Positions 41,132 to 50,363 are shown, counted from the stretch's first letter. The stretch is DNA of 64,000 nt from Azospirillum brasilense (GCF_003349955.1 NZ_QLKQ01000032.1:1-64000); one strand, 5' to 3'. Numbers and translations: made by a program. Notes: generated from the sequence alone by a model not told the origin.

Positions 41132-41472
41132 GATGTCCTTGCGTCTTCCTGGTGCTGATCCCCTGACGGTGGCGACTGTAGGTCCTCCCGCCGGGGATGG
41201 CAACGGGCCGGGCCGGCGGCGTCCGGTCGCGGTGCGCTGCTGGTCGAAGGGTCTCTGCACAACCAAAAGTAATAAAGGTCAAACATACAAAGGGCAAAAC
41301 AAACAATGGGGCGGGCGTGCTTTCTGTTTCAAAAAGATGGAAAACGTTTTTACCAAAATGAAATCTAAATTCACATATCGTCCGTATACGAAATCAGGCC
41401 GACCAATCAGTTCGGTCGTGGGAATCGTCTGGAAGTTGTAGCGAACGTTGTGTGAGGGGGAGGGGCAAGTCC
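41132..41472. promoter_or_regulatory. AT-rich divergent promoter region, lutA / chemoreceptor
   Basis: This 341-base gap contains an unusually A-rich stretch from about 41265 to 41400. In 41341-41400 only 20 of 60 bases are G or C, against a strongly GC-rich background. It probably holds both promoters. No clear operator or gene was recognised. Short open frames here do not look coding. Confidence 0.6.
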
Positions 41473-42786
41473 ATGAGTCTGATGGGATTTTTCCGGGATG
41501 GGTCCAAGGGCGGCAACGGGCGCGGCGCTGAGCTGGCCGAGCTGACCGAAGCGCTCGACCTCTACGGCAACCACGCCGGCGTCGGCCTGTGGGACGCGGT
41601 GTTCCACAACGGCGACCCGGCGCATCCGCAGAGCCGCTGGACCTGGTCCGGCCAGTTCCGCCGTCTGCTCGGCTTCGAGGGCGAGCAGGACTTCCCGAAC
41701 CTGATGACCTCCTGGTCGGACCGTCTCCACCCGGACGACAGCGCCCCGACCTTTGCCGCCTTCGGCGCCTTCCTGGCCGACGCCAGCGGCCGCACGCCCT
41801 TCAACGTGCGCTACCGCGTCAAGATGCGCGACGGCTCCTACCGCTGGTTCCGCGCCATCGGCGGCTGCCGGCGCAACGCGGCCGGCGTGGCGCTGCGCGC
41901 CTGCGGCTCGCTGATCGACGTCCAGGAGGAGGAGGAGATGCGCCAGCGCGCCGGCTCCCTCGCCGCCGACTTCGACGTGAAGGTCAGGAGCGTGGTGCAG
42001 GCGGTGTCCGGCAGCTCGGCCGACATGCAGGGCGTGTCGCGCCAGCTCGGCGCCCTGTCGGAACGGTCGACCCGCCAGAGCGCGGAGGCCGCCGCTGCCA
42101 CCGCCCAGGCGGCGTCCAACGTCCAGGCGGTCGCCGCGGCGGCGGAGCAGCTCTCCGCCTCCATCGGGGAAATCGGCCAGCAGGTCGAGCGGTCGGTCGC
42201 CATCGCCCGCGAGGCGGTGTCGCGCACCGAACAGATCGGCGGCACCGCCGACAGCCTCGCCCAGTCGGCGCAGCTCATCGGCGACGTGGTGAAGCTGATT
42301 CAGGGCATCGCCGGCCAGACCAACCTGCTGGCGCTCAACGCCACCATCGAGGCCGCGCGGGCGGGCGAGGCGGGCAAGGGCTTCGCCGTGGTGGCGAGCG
42401 AGGTGAAGAGTCTCGCCAACCAGACCGCCAAGGCGACCGAGGACATCTCCGCCCAGATCGCCGGCATCCAGGCGGCGACCAACCAGACGATCGGCGCCAT
42501 CCAGGGCATCGGCGAGACGATCCGGTCGATCAACGAGATCTCCACGACCATCGCATCGGCCGTGCAGGAGCAGGCGGCGGCGACCCAGGAGATCTCCAAC
42601 AACGTCGCCCAGGCCGCCCGCGGCACCGACGAGATCGCCCGCAGCATCGAGGCGGTCAGCGTGGCGGCGAACGAGACGGCGCAGGCCTCCACCCTCGTCA
42701 TCCGCTCCTCCTCCGACCTCTCGGGCCAGTCCGACAGCCTGAAGCATCAGGTCGAAACCTTCCTGCAGGCGCTGAAGGCGTCCTGA
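41473..42786 (+). CDS. Soluble PAS-domain methyl-accepting chemotaxis protein
   Basis: This 437-residue chemoreceptor lacks membrane segments. The N-terminal PAS_3-type domain (about 45-155; [44 protein letters not shown]) is followed by a signalling coiled coil. Its tip reads [17 protein letters not shown], then [17 protein letters not shown]. It should sense an internal redox or metabolic signal. ATG 41473 is preferred over 41452. Confidence 0.93.
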   Translation: MSLMGFFRDGSKGGNGRGAELAELTEALDLYGNHAGVGLWDAVFHNGDPAHPQSRWTWSGQFRRLLGFEGEQDFPNLMTSWSDRLHPDDSAPTFAAFGAFLADASGRTPFNVRYRVKMRDGSYRWFRAIGGCRRNAAGVALRACGSLIDVQEEEEMRQRAGSLAADFDVKVRSVVQAVSGSSADMQGVSRQLGALSERSTRQSAEAAAATAQAASNVQAVAAAAEQLSASIGEIGQQVERSVAIAREAVSRTEQIGGTADSLAQSAQLIGDVVKLIQGIAGQTNLLALNATIEAARAGEAGKGFAVVASEVKSLANQTAKATEDISAQIAGIQAATNQTIGAIQGIGETIRSINEISTTIASAVQEQAAATQEISNNVAQAARGTDEIARSIEAVSVAANETAQASTLVIRSSSDLSGQSDSLKHQVETFLQALKAS

Positions 42787-42845
42787 CGGGCAGCCGGCGC
42801 GGGGAGGGGGATCTCCGCGCCGGTCCCCTATCGGCGTTCCATCGC

Positions 42846-43445
42846 TCAGGCGACCAGACCCACGGCGATCGTGCACATGACGACGCCGATGCCGGTGTCG
42901 AGCGCCCGCCACGCGCCGGGCCGGGCGAAGACGGGCCGCAGCAGGCGCGCCCCATAGCCCAGCGCGAAGAAGAACAGAAGGGACGCGGTCATCGCCCCCA
43001 GCGCGAAGGCGTTCTTGCCTTCGGCGAACTGGGTCGACACCGACCCGACCAGCACCACCGTGTCGAGATAGACGTGCGGGTTCAGCCAGGTCAGCGCCAG
43101 GCAGGTCGCCAGCGTCGCGCCGAGCCCCGCCGGGACCGCCGAAGCCGGGTCCAGCGCGCCGCCCGCCCGCCAGGCCGAGCGGAAGCTGCGCAGCCCGTAG
43201 ACCAGCAGGAAGGCCGCCCCGGCGTAGCGGGTCGCCGTCTCCAGCCAGGGCAGCCAGTGCGCGGCCTGGGCGAAGCCGCCGACCCCGGCCAGGATCAGCA
43301 GGGCGTCCGACACCGCGCAGGTCGCGCAGACGGCCAGCACATGCTCCCCGCGCAGGCCCTGGCGCAGCACGAAGGCGTTCTGCGCGCCGATGGCGACGAT
43401 CAGGCTGAGACCCAGCAGAAGGCCGGGAAGGAAGGCGGTGAGCAT
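42846..43445 (-). CDS. LysE/ArgO-family amino acid exporter
   Basis: This 199-residue protein has about six membrane helices and the LysE-family start GLSLIVAIGAQNAFVLRQG, with LTWLNPHVYLDTVVLVGS. The family exports basic amino acids such as lysine or arginine. It is divergent from an ArgP-like regulator, the pairing seen for argO/argP and lysE/lysG. ATG 43445 follows the ArgO pattern. Confidence 0.93.
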   Translation of the reverse strand: MLTAFLPGLLLGLSLIVAIGAQNAFVLRQGLRGEHVLAVCATCAVSDALLILAGVGGFAQAAHWLPWLETATRYAGAAFLLVYGLRSFRSAWRAGGALDPASAVPAGLGATLATCLALTWLNPHVYLDTVVLVGSVSTQFAEGKNAFALGAMTASLLFFFALGYGARLLRPVFARPGAWRALDTGIGVVMCTIAVGLVA

Positions 43446-43500
43446 GGTGGCCCCATTCGTTGGCGATATCGGTGGCGGAGGCCGTTCCCCTACCATCGCC

Positions 43501-43538
43501 ATCCGGATTAGAATAACTAAACTCCCTTATCCGGATTA
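43501..43538. promoter_or_regulatory. Repeated operator-like sites between lysE and argP
   Basis: ATCCGGATTA occurs at 43501-43510 and 43529-43538, 28 bases apart. Each contains the palindrome ATCCGGAT, and a partial TAATCC follows at 43548-43553. The position in the divergent gap suits binding of the LysR-type regulator. Confidence 0.6.
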
Positions 43539-43552
43539 AGGAACACTAATCC

Positions 43553-44437
43553 ATGCTGGACTATGCCCTGCTCGCCGCGCTGGCCGCGGTGGTCCGCACC
43601 GGCAGTTTCGAGCGGGCGGCGGCGCAGCTCCACGTCACCCCCTCCGCCGTGTCGCAGCGGGTGAAGCTGCTGGAGGAGCGGATGGGGACGATCCTGGTGG
43701 TGCGCGGATCGCCCTGCACCGGCACCCCCGCCGGCTTGCGGCTGAGCCAGCACGCGGAGCGGGTGGCCCTGCTGGAGAGCGAGCTGCGCGACGGGCTTCC
43801 CGGCCTGCCGCAGGATGGGCCGGCGGTGACGGTGCGCATGGCGGTCAACGCCGACAGCCTCGCCACCTGGTTCGTCGCCGCCATGGCCGGGACGCCGGAC
43901 GTGCTGTTCGACCTCGTGCTCGACGATCAGGAGCACAGCGCCGACTGGCTGCGCCGGGGCGAGGTTCTGGCGGCGGTGACGTCCGGCGCCCAGCCGGTGC
44001 AGGGCTGCGACAGCACCCCGCTGGGCGCCTTGCGCTACGTGGCGACGGCCAGCCCCGACTTCCTGCGCCGGCATTTCCCCGATGGGGTGGCGGCGGCGGC
44101 CTTGGCCCGCGCGCCACGCCTGACCTACAACAGCAAGGACCGGCTGCAGACGCAGTGGACCCGGCAGGCTTTCGGGGTGGAGATCGCCTCGCCGACCCAC
44201 TGGATGCCCTCCACCCACGCCTTCGTCGACGCGGCGCTGGCCGGACTCGGCTGGGGGATGAATCCGGAGCCGCTGGTCGCCGACGCCCTGCGCGACGGGC
44301 GGCTGGTGGCGCTGGTGCCGGACCAGCCGCTCGACGTGCCGCTGTTCTGGCAGCGCAGCCGCATCGCCAGCCGCACCCTGGCCGACATCACGCGCTCGGT
44401 GTTGACGACGGCGCGCGCCCAGTTGACGCAAGTGTGA
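43553..44437 (+). CDS. argP: LysR-family regulator, ArgP/IciA type
   Basis: This 294-residue protein has an N-terminal winged helix (LAAVVRTGSFERAAAQLHVT, then PSAVSQRVKLLEERMG) and a periplasmic-binding-like effector domain. RVKLLEERMGTILVVRGSPC is characteristic of ArgP. It should activate the divergent exporter when lysine or arginine is high. Confidence 0.9.
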   Translation: MLDYALLAALAAVVRTGSFERAAAQLHVTPSAVSQRVKLLEERMGTILVVRGSPCTGTPAGLRLSQHAERVALLESELRDGLPGLPQDGPAVTVRMAVNADSLATWFVAAMAGTPDVLFDLVLDDQEHSADWLRRGEVLAAVTSGAQPVQGCDSTPLGALRYVATASPDFLRRHFPDGVAAAALARAPRLTYNSKDRLQTQWTRQAFGVEIASPTHWMPSTHAFVDAALAGLGWGMNPEPLVADALRDGRLVALVPDQPLDVPLFWQRSRIASRTLADITRSVLTTARAQLTQV

Positions 44438-44442
44438 CGCTT

Positions 44443-44564
44443 AAAGCGGATTGCGATCCGCTTTGGACCGCGACTGCGGTCCCGGTCGCACATGCGACCG
44501 GAGCCCGCCGGCGAATGAGGCGATGTGAACCGCTAAAGCGAACGGAAGTTCGCTTTAGCGGTTC
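44443..44564. repeat. Four consecutive perfect hairpins between argP and znuB
   Basis: The stems are AAAGCGGAT-tgcg-ATCCGCTTT (44443-44464), GGACCGC-gact-GCGGTCC (44465-44482), CCGGTCGC-acat-GCGACCGG (44482-44501) and GAACCGCTAAAGCGAAC-ggaa-GTTCGCTTTAGCGGTTC (44527-44564). All four have four-base loops. The first three are back to back. The fourth, with a 17-bp stem, overlaps the znuB stop codon. No T-run follows any of them. Confidence 0.92.
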
Positions 44565-45343
44565 GCCGCCGGCACCATCATGCTGGCCAGGAAGAGGGCG
44601 GCGGCGGCGACCACGATGCTCGGCCCGCCCGGCAGGTCCCAGTTCAGCGAGGAGAGCAGGCCGCCCAGCACCGCGGCGATCCCGAAGACCGAGGCGAGGG
44701 CGGCCATCGCCTCCGGCGTGCGGGAGAAGCGGCGGGCCGCCGCCGCCGGGATGATGAGGAGCGAGGTGATCAGCAGGATGCCGACGATCTTCATCGCCGC
44801 CGCGATGACCAGCGCGATCAGCAGCATGAAGGCCAGCCGCAGCGCCTCCACCGGCATGCCCTCCACCCGCGCCAGATCCTCGTCCACCGTCACCGCCAGC
44901 AGCCGCCGCCACAGCAGCAGCAGCCCGCCCAGCGCCGCCGCCCCGCCGGTGTAGATCCAGGCCAGATCGGCCGTGGTGACGCTCAGGATGTCGCCGAACA
45001 GATAGGCGACCAGATCGACGCGCAGCGTCTCCAGGAAGGCGATGGCGACGAGGCCCAGCGACAGCGACGAATGCGACAGGATGCCCAGCACGGTGTCCGT
45101 GGCCAGCGCGCGGCGCCGCTGCAGCCCGACCAGGGCTAGGGCCAGCGCGACGCAGACCCCGACCACCCCGATCAGCGGGTTGACGCCCAGCAGGAAGCCC
45201 AGAGCCACCCCCAGCAGGGCGGAATGGGCCAGCGTGTCGCCGAAATAGGCCATGCGCCGCCACACCACGAAGGAGCCCAGCGGACCGGCGACCAGCGCGA
45301 TGCCGCAGCCGGCGGCCAGCGCGCGCAGAACGAAATCATCCAT
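44555..45343 (-). CDS. znuB: Zinc ABC transporter permease ZnuB
   Basis: This 262-residue ABC-3 family permease has about eight hydrophobic helices. It starts [20 protein letters not shown] and contains [21 protein letters not shown] and [20 protein letters not shown]. It overlaps the end of znuC by eight bases. Its stop codon lies inside the right arm of the 17-bp hairpin. Confidence 0.95.
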   Translation of the reverse strand: MDDFVLRALAAGCGIALVAGPLGSFVVWRRMAYFGDTLAHSALLGVALGFLLGVNPLIGVVGVCVALALALVGLQRRRALATDTVLGILSHSSLSLGLVAIAFLETLRVDLVAYLFGDILSVTTADLAWIYTGGAAALGGLLLLWRRLLAVTVDEDLARVEGMPVEALRLAFMLLIALVIAAAMKIVGILLITSLLIIPAAAARRFSRTPEAMAALASVFGIAAVLGGLLSSLNWDLPGGPSIVVAAAALFLASMMVPAANR

Positions 45344-46148
45344 GGCAGCAGTCCCCGTCATGGCCGGGCACCACGGCGCCGTCGCTGGCGTGCGCGTGGT
45401 CGTGGTGGTGGACATAGACGGCCAGCGCGTCGGCGTGGCCGCCGAACAGGGCGCGGTATTCCGGGTGGCGCCGCACATCCTCCGGCGCGCCCTGGCAGCA
45501 GACATGGCCGTTCAGGCAGAGCACGCGGTCGGTGCGGGCCATCACCGTGTGCAGGTCGTGGCTGACCAGAAGCACGCCGCAGCCGCGGGTGCGGCGCAGC
45601 GTCTCGATGCGCCCGAACAGCTCGGCCTGCCCATGGACGTCCACCGCCTGATCGGGCTCGTCGAGCACAAGAAGCTCGGGATCGCCGAGCAGGGCGCGGG
45701 CCAGCAGCACCCGCTGCATCTCGCCGCCGGACACCGTCTGCACCGGGCTGGCGGCGAGGTGGGAGACGCCGGCCTCCTCCAGCGCCGCGGTGATGCGCGC
45801 CTCGGTCACCGGGCGCCACAGCGCCAGGAAGCGGCGGACGGTCAGCGGCAGGGTCGCGTCGACCGTCAGGCGCTGCGGCATGTAGCCGATGCGCAGGCCC
45901 CGGCGGCGTTCCACCACTCCGGACGAGGCGCGAACGAGGCCCAGCACGGCGCGCACCAGCGTCGTCTTGCCCGCACCGTTGGGGCCGATCAGCGTGACGA
46001 TCTCGCCGGGCCGCACCTCCAGGTCCACGCGGTCGAGGATCGTCCGCCCGCCCAGCCGCACCGTCAGGCCCTTGGTGTCGACCAGGGGAGGGGCCAGGGC
46101 CGGAATCGGCGAACGGGCCGCATGATGAGCCCCGTGATGGATTGACAT
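45336..46148 (-). CDS. znuC: Zinc ABC transporter ATP-binding protein ZnuC
   Basis: This 270-residue ATPase has Walker [14 protein letters not shown], the signature [15 protein letters not shown] and Walker [13 protein letters not shown]. Histidines near both ends (HHGAHHAA at the N-terminus; HHHDHAH near the C-terminus) are typical of zinc transport genes. The start ATG 46148 lies at the edge of the Zur-like palindrome, leaving no room for a leader. Confidence 0.95.
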   Translation of the reverse strand: MSIHHGAHHAARSPIPALAPPLVDTKGLTVRLGGRTILDRVDLEVRPGEIVTLIGPNGAGKTTLVRAVLGLVRASSGVVERRRGLRIGYMPQRLTVDATLPLTVRRFLALWRPVTEARITAALEEAGVSHLAASPVQTVSGGEMQRVLLARALLGDPELLVLDEPDQAVDVHGQAELFGRIETLRRTRGCGVLLVSHDLHTVMARTDRVLCLNGHVCCQGAPEDVRRHPEYRALFGGHADALAVYVHHHDHAHASDGAVVPGHDGDCCHG

Positions 46149-46163
46149 GTTATGTTATAACGT
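46147..46163. promoter_or_regulatory. Zur-box-like palindrome between znuC and znuA
   Basis: ATGTTATGTTATAACGT contains the perfect inverted repeat GTTAT-gtt-ATAAC with near-symmetric ends. It resembles the Zur operator of alphaproteobacteria (TGTTATAATATAACA-type). It lies between the divergent znuCB and znuA genes and overlaps the first base(s) of the assigned znuC start. Confidence 0.8.
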
Positions 46164-46222
46164 GACATTGCTGAAAACGAAGACAGCTATGCGCCGGAAA
46201 GACCCGGCTGTCCAGTCAGACG

Positions 46223-47212
46223 ATGAGGAACCCACCCATGCGCGCCGCGATGCGTCCCCTGCCGCTCCTTGCCCTTGCCGCCGCCCTTGCCGCCAGCCCG
46301 GCGCTGGCCGAGGCGCCGAAGGTCGTCGCCTCGATCAAGCCGGTCCATTCCCTGGTCGCCGCGGTGATGGAGGGGGTGGCGGAGCCGGCGCTGATCGTGC
46401 GTGGTGCCGCGTCCCCCCACACCTACGCCATGAAGCCGTCGGACGCGAAGGCGCTGGCCGCCGCCGACCTCGTCTTCTGGATCGGGCCGGAGCTGGAGGG
46501 CTTCCTCGACAAGCCGGTGACGGCGAACGCGAAGAAGGCCACCTCCGTCACGCTTCTGGAGGCGCCGGGCGTCACCCTGCTCGACGCCCGCGAGGGCGGC
46601 GCCTGGGAGGCCCACGACCATGGGCATGAGCACACGCACGATCACGACCACAAGCACGACGACAAGCACGCCCATGAGGACGAGCACGACCATGACGAGG
46701 TGAACACCCACATCTGGCTCTCTCCCGCCAACGCCCGCGCCATGGTCGCGGCCATCGCCGAGGCGCTGTCGGCCAAGGACCCGGCCAACGCCGCCGCCTA
46801 CACCGCCAACGCCGAGCGCACCGCCCGCTCCATCGACGCGCTCGACGCGGAGCTGAAGGCGGCGCTGGCCCCGGTGGCCGGCAAGCCCTTCGTCGTCTTC
46901 CACGACGCCTACCAGTATTTCGAGGCGCAGTACGGCCTGAACGGCGTCGGCGCCATCACCGTCAACCCGGAACGCCGCCCCTCGGCCAAGCGGCTGTCGG
47001 AGATCCGCGTCAAGATCGGCGGCCTCGGCGCCGCCTGCGTCTTCGCCGAGCCGCAGTTCGAGCCGGCGCTGGTCAACACCATCGTCGAGGGCACCCCGGC
47101 GAAGAAGGGCGTGCTCGACCCCGAAGGGGCGGACCTGAAGGACGGCCCGGGCCTCTACCCCGCGCTGATGCGCAACATCGCCGCCTCGCTGAAGGAATGC
47201 CTGGGGTCCTGA
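46223..47212 (+). CDS. znuA: Zinc ABC transporter substrate-binding protein ZnuA
   Basis: This periplasmic zinc-binding protein has a signal peptide (LPLLALAAALAASPALA). ASIKPVHSLVAAVM and ASPHTYAMKPSDA supply zinc-ligand histidines. A His/Asp-rich loop lies near residues 132-155 (HDHGHEHTHDHDHKHDDKHA), and THIWLSPANA follows. The length of 329 residues is normal. The zinc-ligand set and His loop point to zinc rather than manganese. Confidence 0.95.
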   Translation: MRNPPMRAAMRPLPLLALAAALAASPALAEAPKVVASIKPVHSLVAAVMEGVAEPALIVRGAASPHTYAMKPSDAKALAAADLVFWIGPELEGFLDKPVTANAKKATSVTLLEAPGVTLLDAREGGAWEAHDHGHEHTHDHDHKHDDKHAHEDEHDHDEVNTHIWLSPANARAMVAAIAEALSAKDPANAAAYTANAERTARSIDALDAELKAALAPVAGKPFVVFHDAYQYFEAQYGLNGVGAITVNPERRPSAKRLSEIRVKIGGLGAACVFAEPQFEPALVNTIVEGTPAKKGVLDPEGADLKDGPGLYPALMRNIAASLKECLGS

Positions 47213-47283
47213 CGCGTCTCGGCGCTTAAGCCCCGCCCCCGGCTGTGCTAGACCCGTGTCGGAATTCTCCCAGGGAGGCAGGC

Positions 47284-48081
47284 ATGAAGATCGGGGTCGT
47301 CGGGTGCGCGGGGCGCATGGGGCAGATGCTGGTGCGCGAGATCGCCGCCACGCCGGGCTGCACGCTGGCCGGCGGCACGGAGCGGGTGGGCGGCCCGGCG
47401 CTCGGCAAGGACATCGGTGTCCTCGCCGGCCTGGAGCCGCTGGGGGTCGTCGCCATCGACGACGCGGCGGCGCTGTTCGCCGAGGCCGACGCGGTGATCG
47501 ACTTCACCAGCCCCGAGGCCAGCGTCCGCCACGCCGCGCTGGCCGCCCAGTCGCAGACGGTGCTGGTCATCGGCACGACCGGCATCGGCCCGGCCCAGCA
47601 GGAGCCCATCGCCCAGGCCGCCACCCACACCCCGATCGTCCAGTCGCCGAACATGTCGCTGGGCGTCAACCTGCTGCTGGCTTTGGTCGAGCAGGTCGGC
47701 CGCGCGCTGGGCGACGACTACGACATCGACATCCTGGAGATGCACCACCGCAACAAGGTGGACGCCCCCTCGGGCACCGCGCTCGGCCTCGGCCGGGCGG
47801 CGGCGGCGGGGCGCGGGGTGGCGCTGGAGGATGTCTGGCAGAAGGTCCGCGACGGCCACACCGGCGTCCGTCCGCGCGGCGAGATCGGCTTCGCCACGCT
47901 GCGCGGCGGTGACGTCATCGGCGACCACACGGTGGTCTTCGCCGCCGAGGGCGAGCGGATCGAACTGACCCACAAGGCGTCGGGCCGCCAGGTCTACGCC
48001 AAGGGCGCGGTCCGCGCGGCGCTGTGGGCCAACGACAAGCAGCCGGGCCTCTACAGCATGAAGGACGTGCTGGGCCTCTGA
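47284..48081 (+). CDS. dapB: 4-hydroxy-tetrahydrodipicolinate reductase
   Basis: DapB is a lysine and diaminopimelate synthesis enzyme. The 265-residue protein starts MKIGVVGCAGRMGQMLV (NAD(P) site) and has HHRNKVDAPSGTALGLG with the catalytic H and K. ATG 47284 follows CAGGGAGGCAGGC. It is followed by a convergent alkyltransferase gene. Confidence 0.96.
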   Translation: MKIGVVGCAGRMGQMLVREIAATPGCTLAGGTERVGGPALGKDIGVLAGLEPLGVVAIDDAAALFAEADAVIDFTSPEASVRHAALAAQSQTVLVIGTTGIGPAQQEPIAQAATHTPIVQSPNMSLGVNLLLALVEQVGRALGDDYDIDILEMHHRNKVDAPSGTALGLGRAAAAGRGVALEDVWQKVRDGHTGVRPRGEIGFATLRGGDVIGDHTVVFAAEGERIELTHKASGRQVYAKGAVRAALWANDKQPGLYSMKDVLGL

Positions 48082-48097
48082 CCGGTCAGGCGGCTCT

Positions 48098-48125
48098 TCA
48101 AGCGGCCGCCCCTCAAGCGGCCGCC
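48098..48125. repeat. Tandem duplication at the dapB/alkyltransferase junction
   Basis: TCAAGCGGCCGCC occurs at 48098-48110 and 48113-48125, a 15-base period. The second copy contains the stop codon of the leftward alkyltransferase gene (48113-48115). The first copy lies just beyond it. Confidence 0.75.
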
Positions 48126-49015
48126 TCGTCCTCCGGCATCGCGTGCCCCTGCTCCCAGGCGAGCAGGGCGCGCTTGCGGGGGATGCCATAGCGGTAGTTG
48201 TGGATGATCCCCGACTTCTGGATCACCCGGTGGCAGGGGATCAGCACGCAGACCGGGTTGCGTCCCACTGCCGCCCCCACCGCCCGCATGGCGGTCGGCT
48301 GGCCGATGGCGCGGGCCACGTCCTCGTAGGACACCACGGCGCCGGAGGGGATGCGCAGCAGCGCCTCCCACACCTTGATCTGGAAATTGGTGCCCTTCAT
48401 CAGCAGGCGCAGAGGCTCGCCGCCTGTAGAACCGTCCTTGGCGGAACCGTCCCAGCGGAAGGCACGGGCGGCGACCGGGCGGGTGGCGTCGGCGTCCTCG
48501 ACCAGACGGGCGGCCGGCCAGGCGGCGGCCATCTCGGCCAGCGCGTCGCGCCCGTCCTCCTCCTCGGCGAAGCTCAGCCAACAGACGCCGCGCTCGGTGG
48601 CGGCGACCAGCGATGGGCCGAAGGGGGTGGGGTGCAGCCCCCAGCGGATGGTCAGCCCGCCGCCCAGCGCCTTGTACTCGCCCGGCGTCATCGCCTCGCA
48701 GGCGACGAACAGGTCGTGCAGCCGCGACGGGCCGGACAGCCCGACGTCCAGCGCCACGTCCAGCACGCTCTGGTTCGCGGCGAGCAGCCGCTTGGCGTTG
48801 TCCAGCGTCAGGAACTGCAGGAAGCGCTTCGGGCTGATTCCCGCCCATTGGGTGAACAGCCGCTGGAAATGGAAGGGGCTCATGCCGGCGACGCCGGCCA
48901 GCTCGTCCAGTCCCGGCTGGTCCTGCCAGTGGTCCACGAGATGACGGATGGCGGCGGCGATGGCGCGGTGGCGCCGCGCATCGACTGGATCTTCGGCGGG
49001 GTTCAGGCACGGCAT
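48113..49015 (-). CDS. AraC-type HTH / methylated-DNA cysteine methyltransferase fusion
   Basis: This 300-residue protein resembles Ada without its N-terminal zinc phosphotriester domain. An AraC helix-turn-helix region (about 28-115; LDELAGVAGMSPFHFQRLFT, DVALDVGLSG) precedes the C-terminal alkyltransferase. That domain has acceptor cysteine PCHR in CVLIPCHRVIQKSG. It probably senses O6-alkylguanine damage, but without the Ada N-terminal cysteines its activation route must differ. ATG 49015 follows GGGAGAG. Confidence 0.93.
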   Translation of the reverse strand: MPCLNPAEDPVDARRHRAIAAAIRHLVDHWQDQPGLDELAGVAGMSPFHFQRLFTQWAGISPKRFLQFLTLDNAKRLLAANQSVLDVALDVGLSGPSRLHDLFVACEAMTPGEYKALGGGLTIRWGLHPTPFGPSLVAATERGVCWLSFAEEEDGRDALAEMAAAWPAARLVEDADATRPVAARAFRWDGSAKDGSTGGEPLRLLMKGTNFQIKVWEALLRIPSGAVVSYEDVARAIGQPTAMRAVGAAVGRNPVCVLIPCHRVIQKSGIIHNYRYGIPRKRALLAWEQGHAMPEDEAAA

Positions 49016-49102
49016 GGCGTTCTCTCCCAGGCTCCATGACCGGCGCAGGATGCGCTGCCGGAGCGGGCCGACCAACCCGTTTCTTGCGCAGTCCTTCGGT
49101 GG

Positions 49103-49621
49103 TCAGGGCACCGGCTCGGGATGGCAAGGAGCGCGGCGCCACAGCGCCAGCGCGCCGCGCAGCGCCTGGGCGAAGTCCGCCCGCTCGTCCGGTGTCAGGA
49201 AGGCGCCGACGGCCACCGACTGCCCGTGCGAGGTGAGGGTCACCCGGCCGCCGTGCCGGGGCGGGCCGTCCAGGGTGACGCGCAGCCAGTTGGGCTGAAG
49301 GCTCCAGCGCCGCTCCGGCTTGTTGCGGGCGACGCGCTGGACGGTCAGGTCGGTGTCGGTCAGGCGCACCCGCTCGTACAGTTGGGCGGCACGGTTGTTG
49401 ACGCGGAAGGCCAGCCACAGGATCACCACGTCCAGCCCGCAGAAGGGCACCACCGGCCACGCCCCGTTGGCGGCGAAAATCCCGGCGATCAGCAGGTTGA
49501 CGAGGATCACCACCCCCATCAGAACCCGGAACCCGTGCCGCCCCAGGCTGCGGTGCGGGTGCAGGATCGCGTCGAAGAAGACGCGGGAAGCCGGGGGCAG
49601 ATCATGACGGGCCATGGTCAT
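49103..49621 (-). CDS. DUF2244 integral membrane protein
   Basis: This 172-residue protein has a tandem of two hydrophobic segments (FRVLMGVVILVNLLIAGIFA and WPVVPFCGLDVVILWLAF) and a soluble beta-rich tail (LTVQRVARNKPERRWSLQPNWLRV). That is the DUF2244 layout, of unknown function. The start is either ATG 49621 or ATG 49615. It is divergent from nth with a 70-base gap. Confidence 0.82.
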   Translation of the reverse strand: MTMARHDLPPASRVFFDAILHPHRSLGRHGFRVLMGVVILVNLLIAGIFAANGAWPVVPFCGLDVVILWLAFRVNNRAAQLYERVRLTDTDLTVQRVARNKPERRWSLQPNWLRVTLDGPPRHGGRVTLTSHGQSVAVGAFLTPDERADFAQALRGALALWRRAPCHPEPVP

Positions 49622-49691
49622 GCACACAAACTGGTGTGGCTTGGGCGCGGGTTCCAGCCGTCCTGTTTGCAAGAACCGCCGAGGTCCCGCT

Positions 49692-50351
49692 ATGCTGCGC
49701 GCCATGAAGCCCGCCGCCGTCCAGGAATTCTTCCGCCGCCTCAGCGCCGCCAACCCGGAGCCGAAGAGCGAGCTGGAATACATCAATCCCTACACCCTGC
49801 TGGTCGCCGTCGTGCTGTCGGCTCAGGCCACCGATGTCGGCGTCAACAAGGCCACCGGTCCGCTCTTCCAGATCGTCACCACGCCGCAGCAGATGGTGGA
49901 ACTGGGGGAGGAGCGGCTGCGCGGCTACATCAAGACCATCGGCCTGTTCAACACCAAGGCCAAGAACGTCATCCGGCTGTCGGAAATCCTGGTCGCCCAG
50001 TATGGCGGCGCGGTGCCGCGCGACCGCGAGGCGCTGGAAACCCTGCCCGGAGTCGGGCGCAAGACCGCCAACGTGGTGCTGAACGTCGCCTTCGGCGAGG
50101 AAACCATCGCGGTGGACACCCACATCTTCCGCGTCGGCAACCGCACCGGCCTCGCCCCCGGCAAGACGCCCGACGCGGTGGAGGCGAAGCTGCTGAAGGT
50201 GGTCCCCAAGGCCTACCGCCGGCACGCCCACCACTGGCTGATCCTGCACGGCCGCTACGTCTGCAAGGCCCGCAAGCCCGACTGCCTCGTCTGCCCGGTC
50301 AGCGATCTGTGCGGCTTCAAGGACAAGGTGCTGCCGGCCGCCGTGGTGTGA
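49692..50351 (+). CDS. nth: Endonuclease III (DNA glycosylase/AP lyase)
   Basis: Nth removes oxidised pyrimidines. The 219-residue protein has the helix-hairpin-helix LPGVGRKTANVVLN, the catalytic aspartate in VDTHIFRVGNR and the 4Fe-4S motif C-x6-C-x2-C-x5-C (CKARKPDCLVCPVSDLC). ATG 49692 or ATG 49704 both fit, and the longer open frame from 49614 does not. Confidence 0.95.
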   Translation: MLRAMKPAAVQEFFRRLSAANPEPKSELEYINPYTLLVAVVLSAQATDVGVNKATGPLFQIVTTPQQMVELGEERLRGYIKTIGLFNTKAKNVIRLSEILVAQYGGAVPRDREALETLPGVGRKTANVVLNVAFGEETIAVDTHIFRVGNRTGLAPGKTPDAVEAKLLKVVPKAYRRHAHHWLILHGRYVCKARKPDCLVCPVSDLCGFKDKVLPAAVV

Positions 50352-50363
50352 GGCACGGCGCGA

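Noticed and set aside
41088-41441. Short plus-strand frame across the AT-rich gap
   Set aside because: No Shine-Dalgarno, no conserved domain, and composition unlike the neighbouring genes. The gap is better explained as a promoter region.
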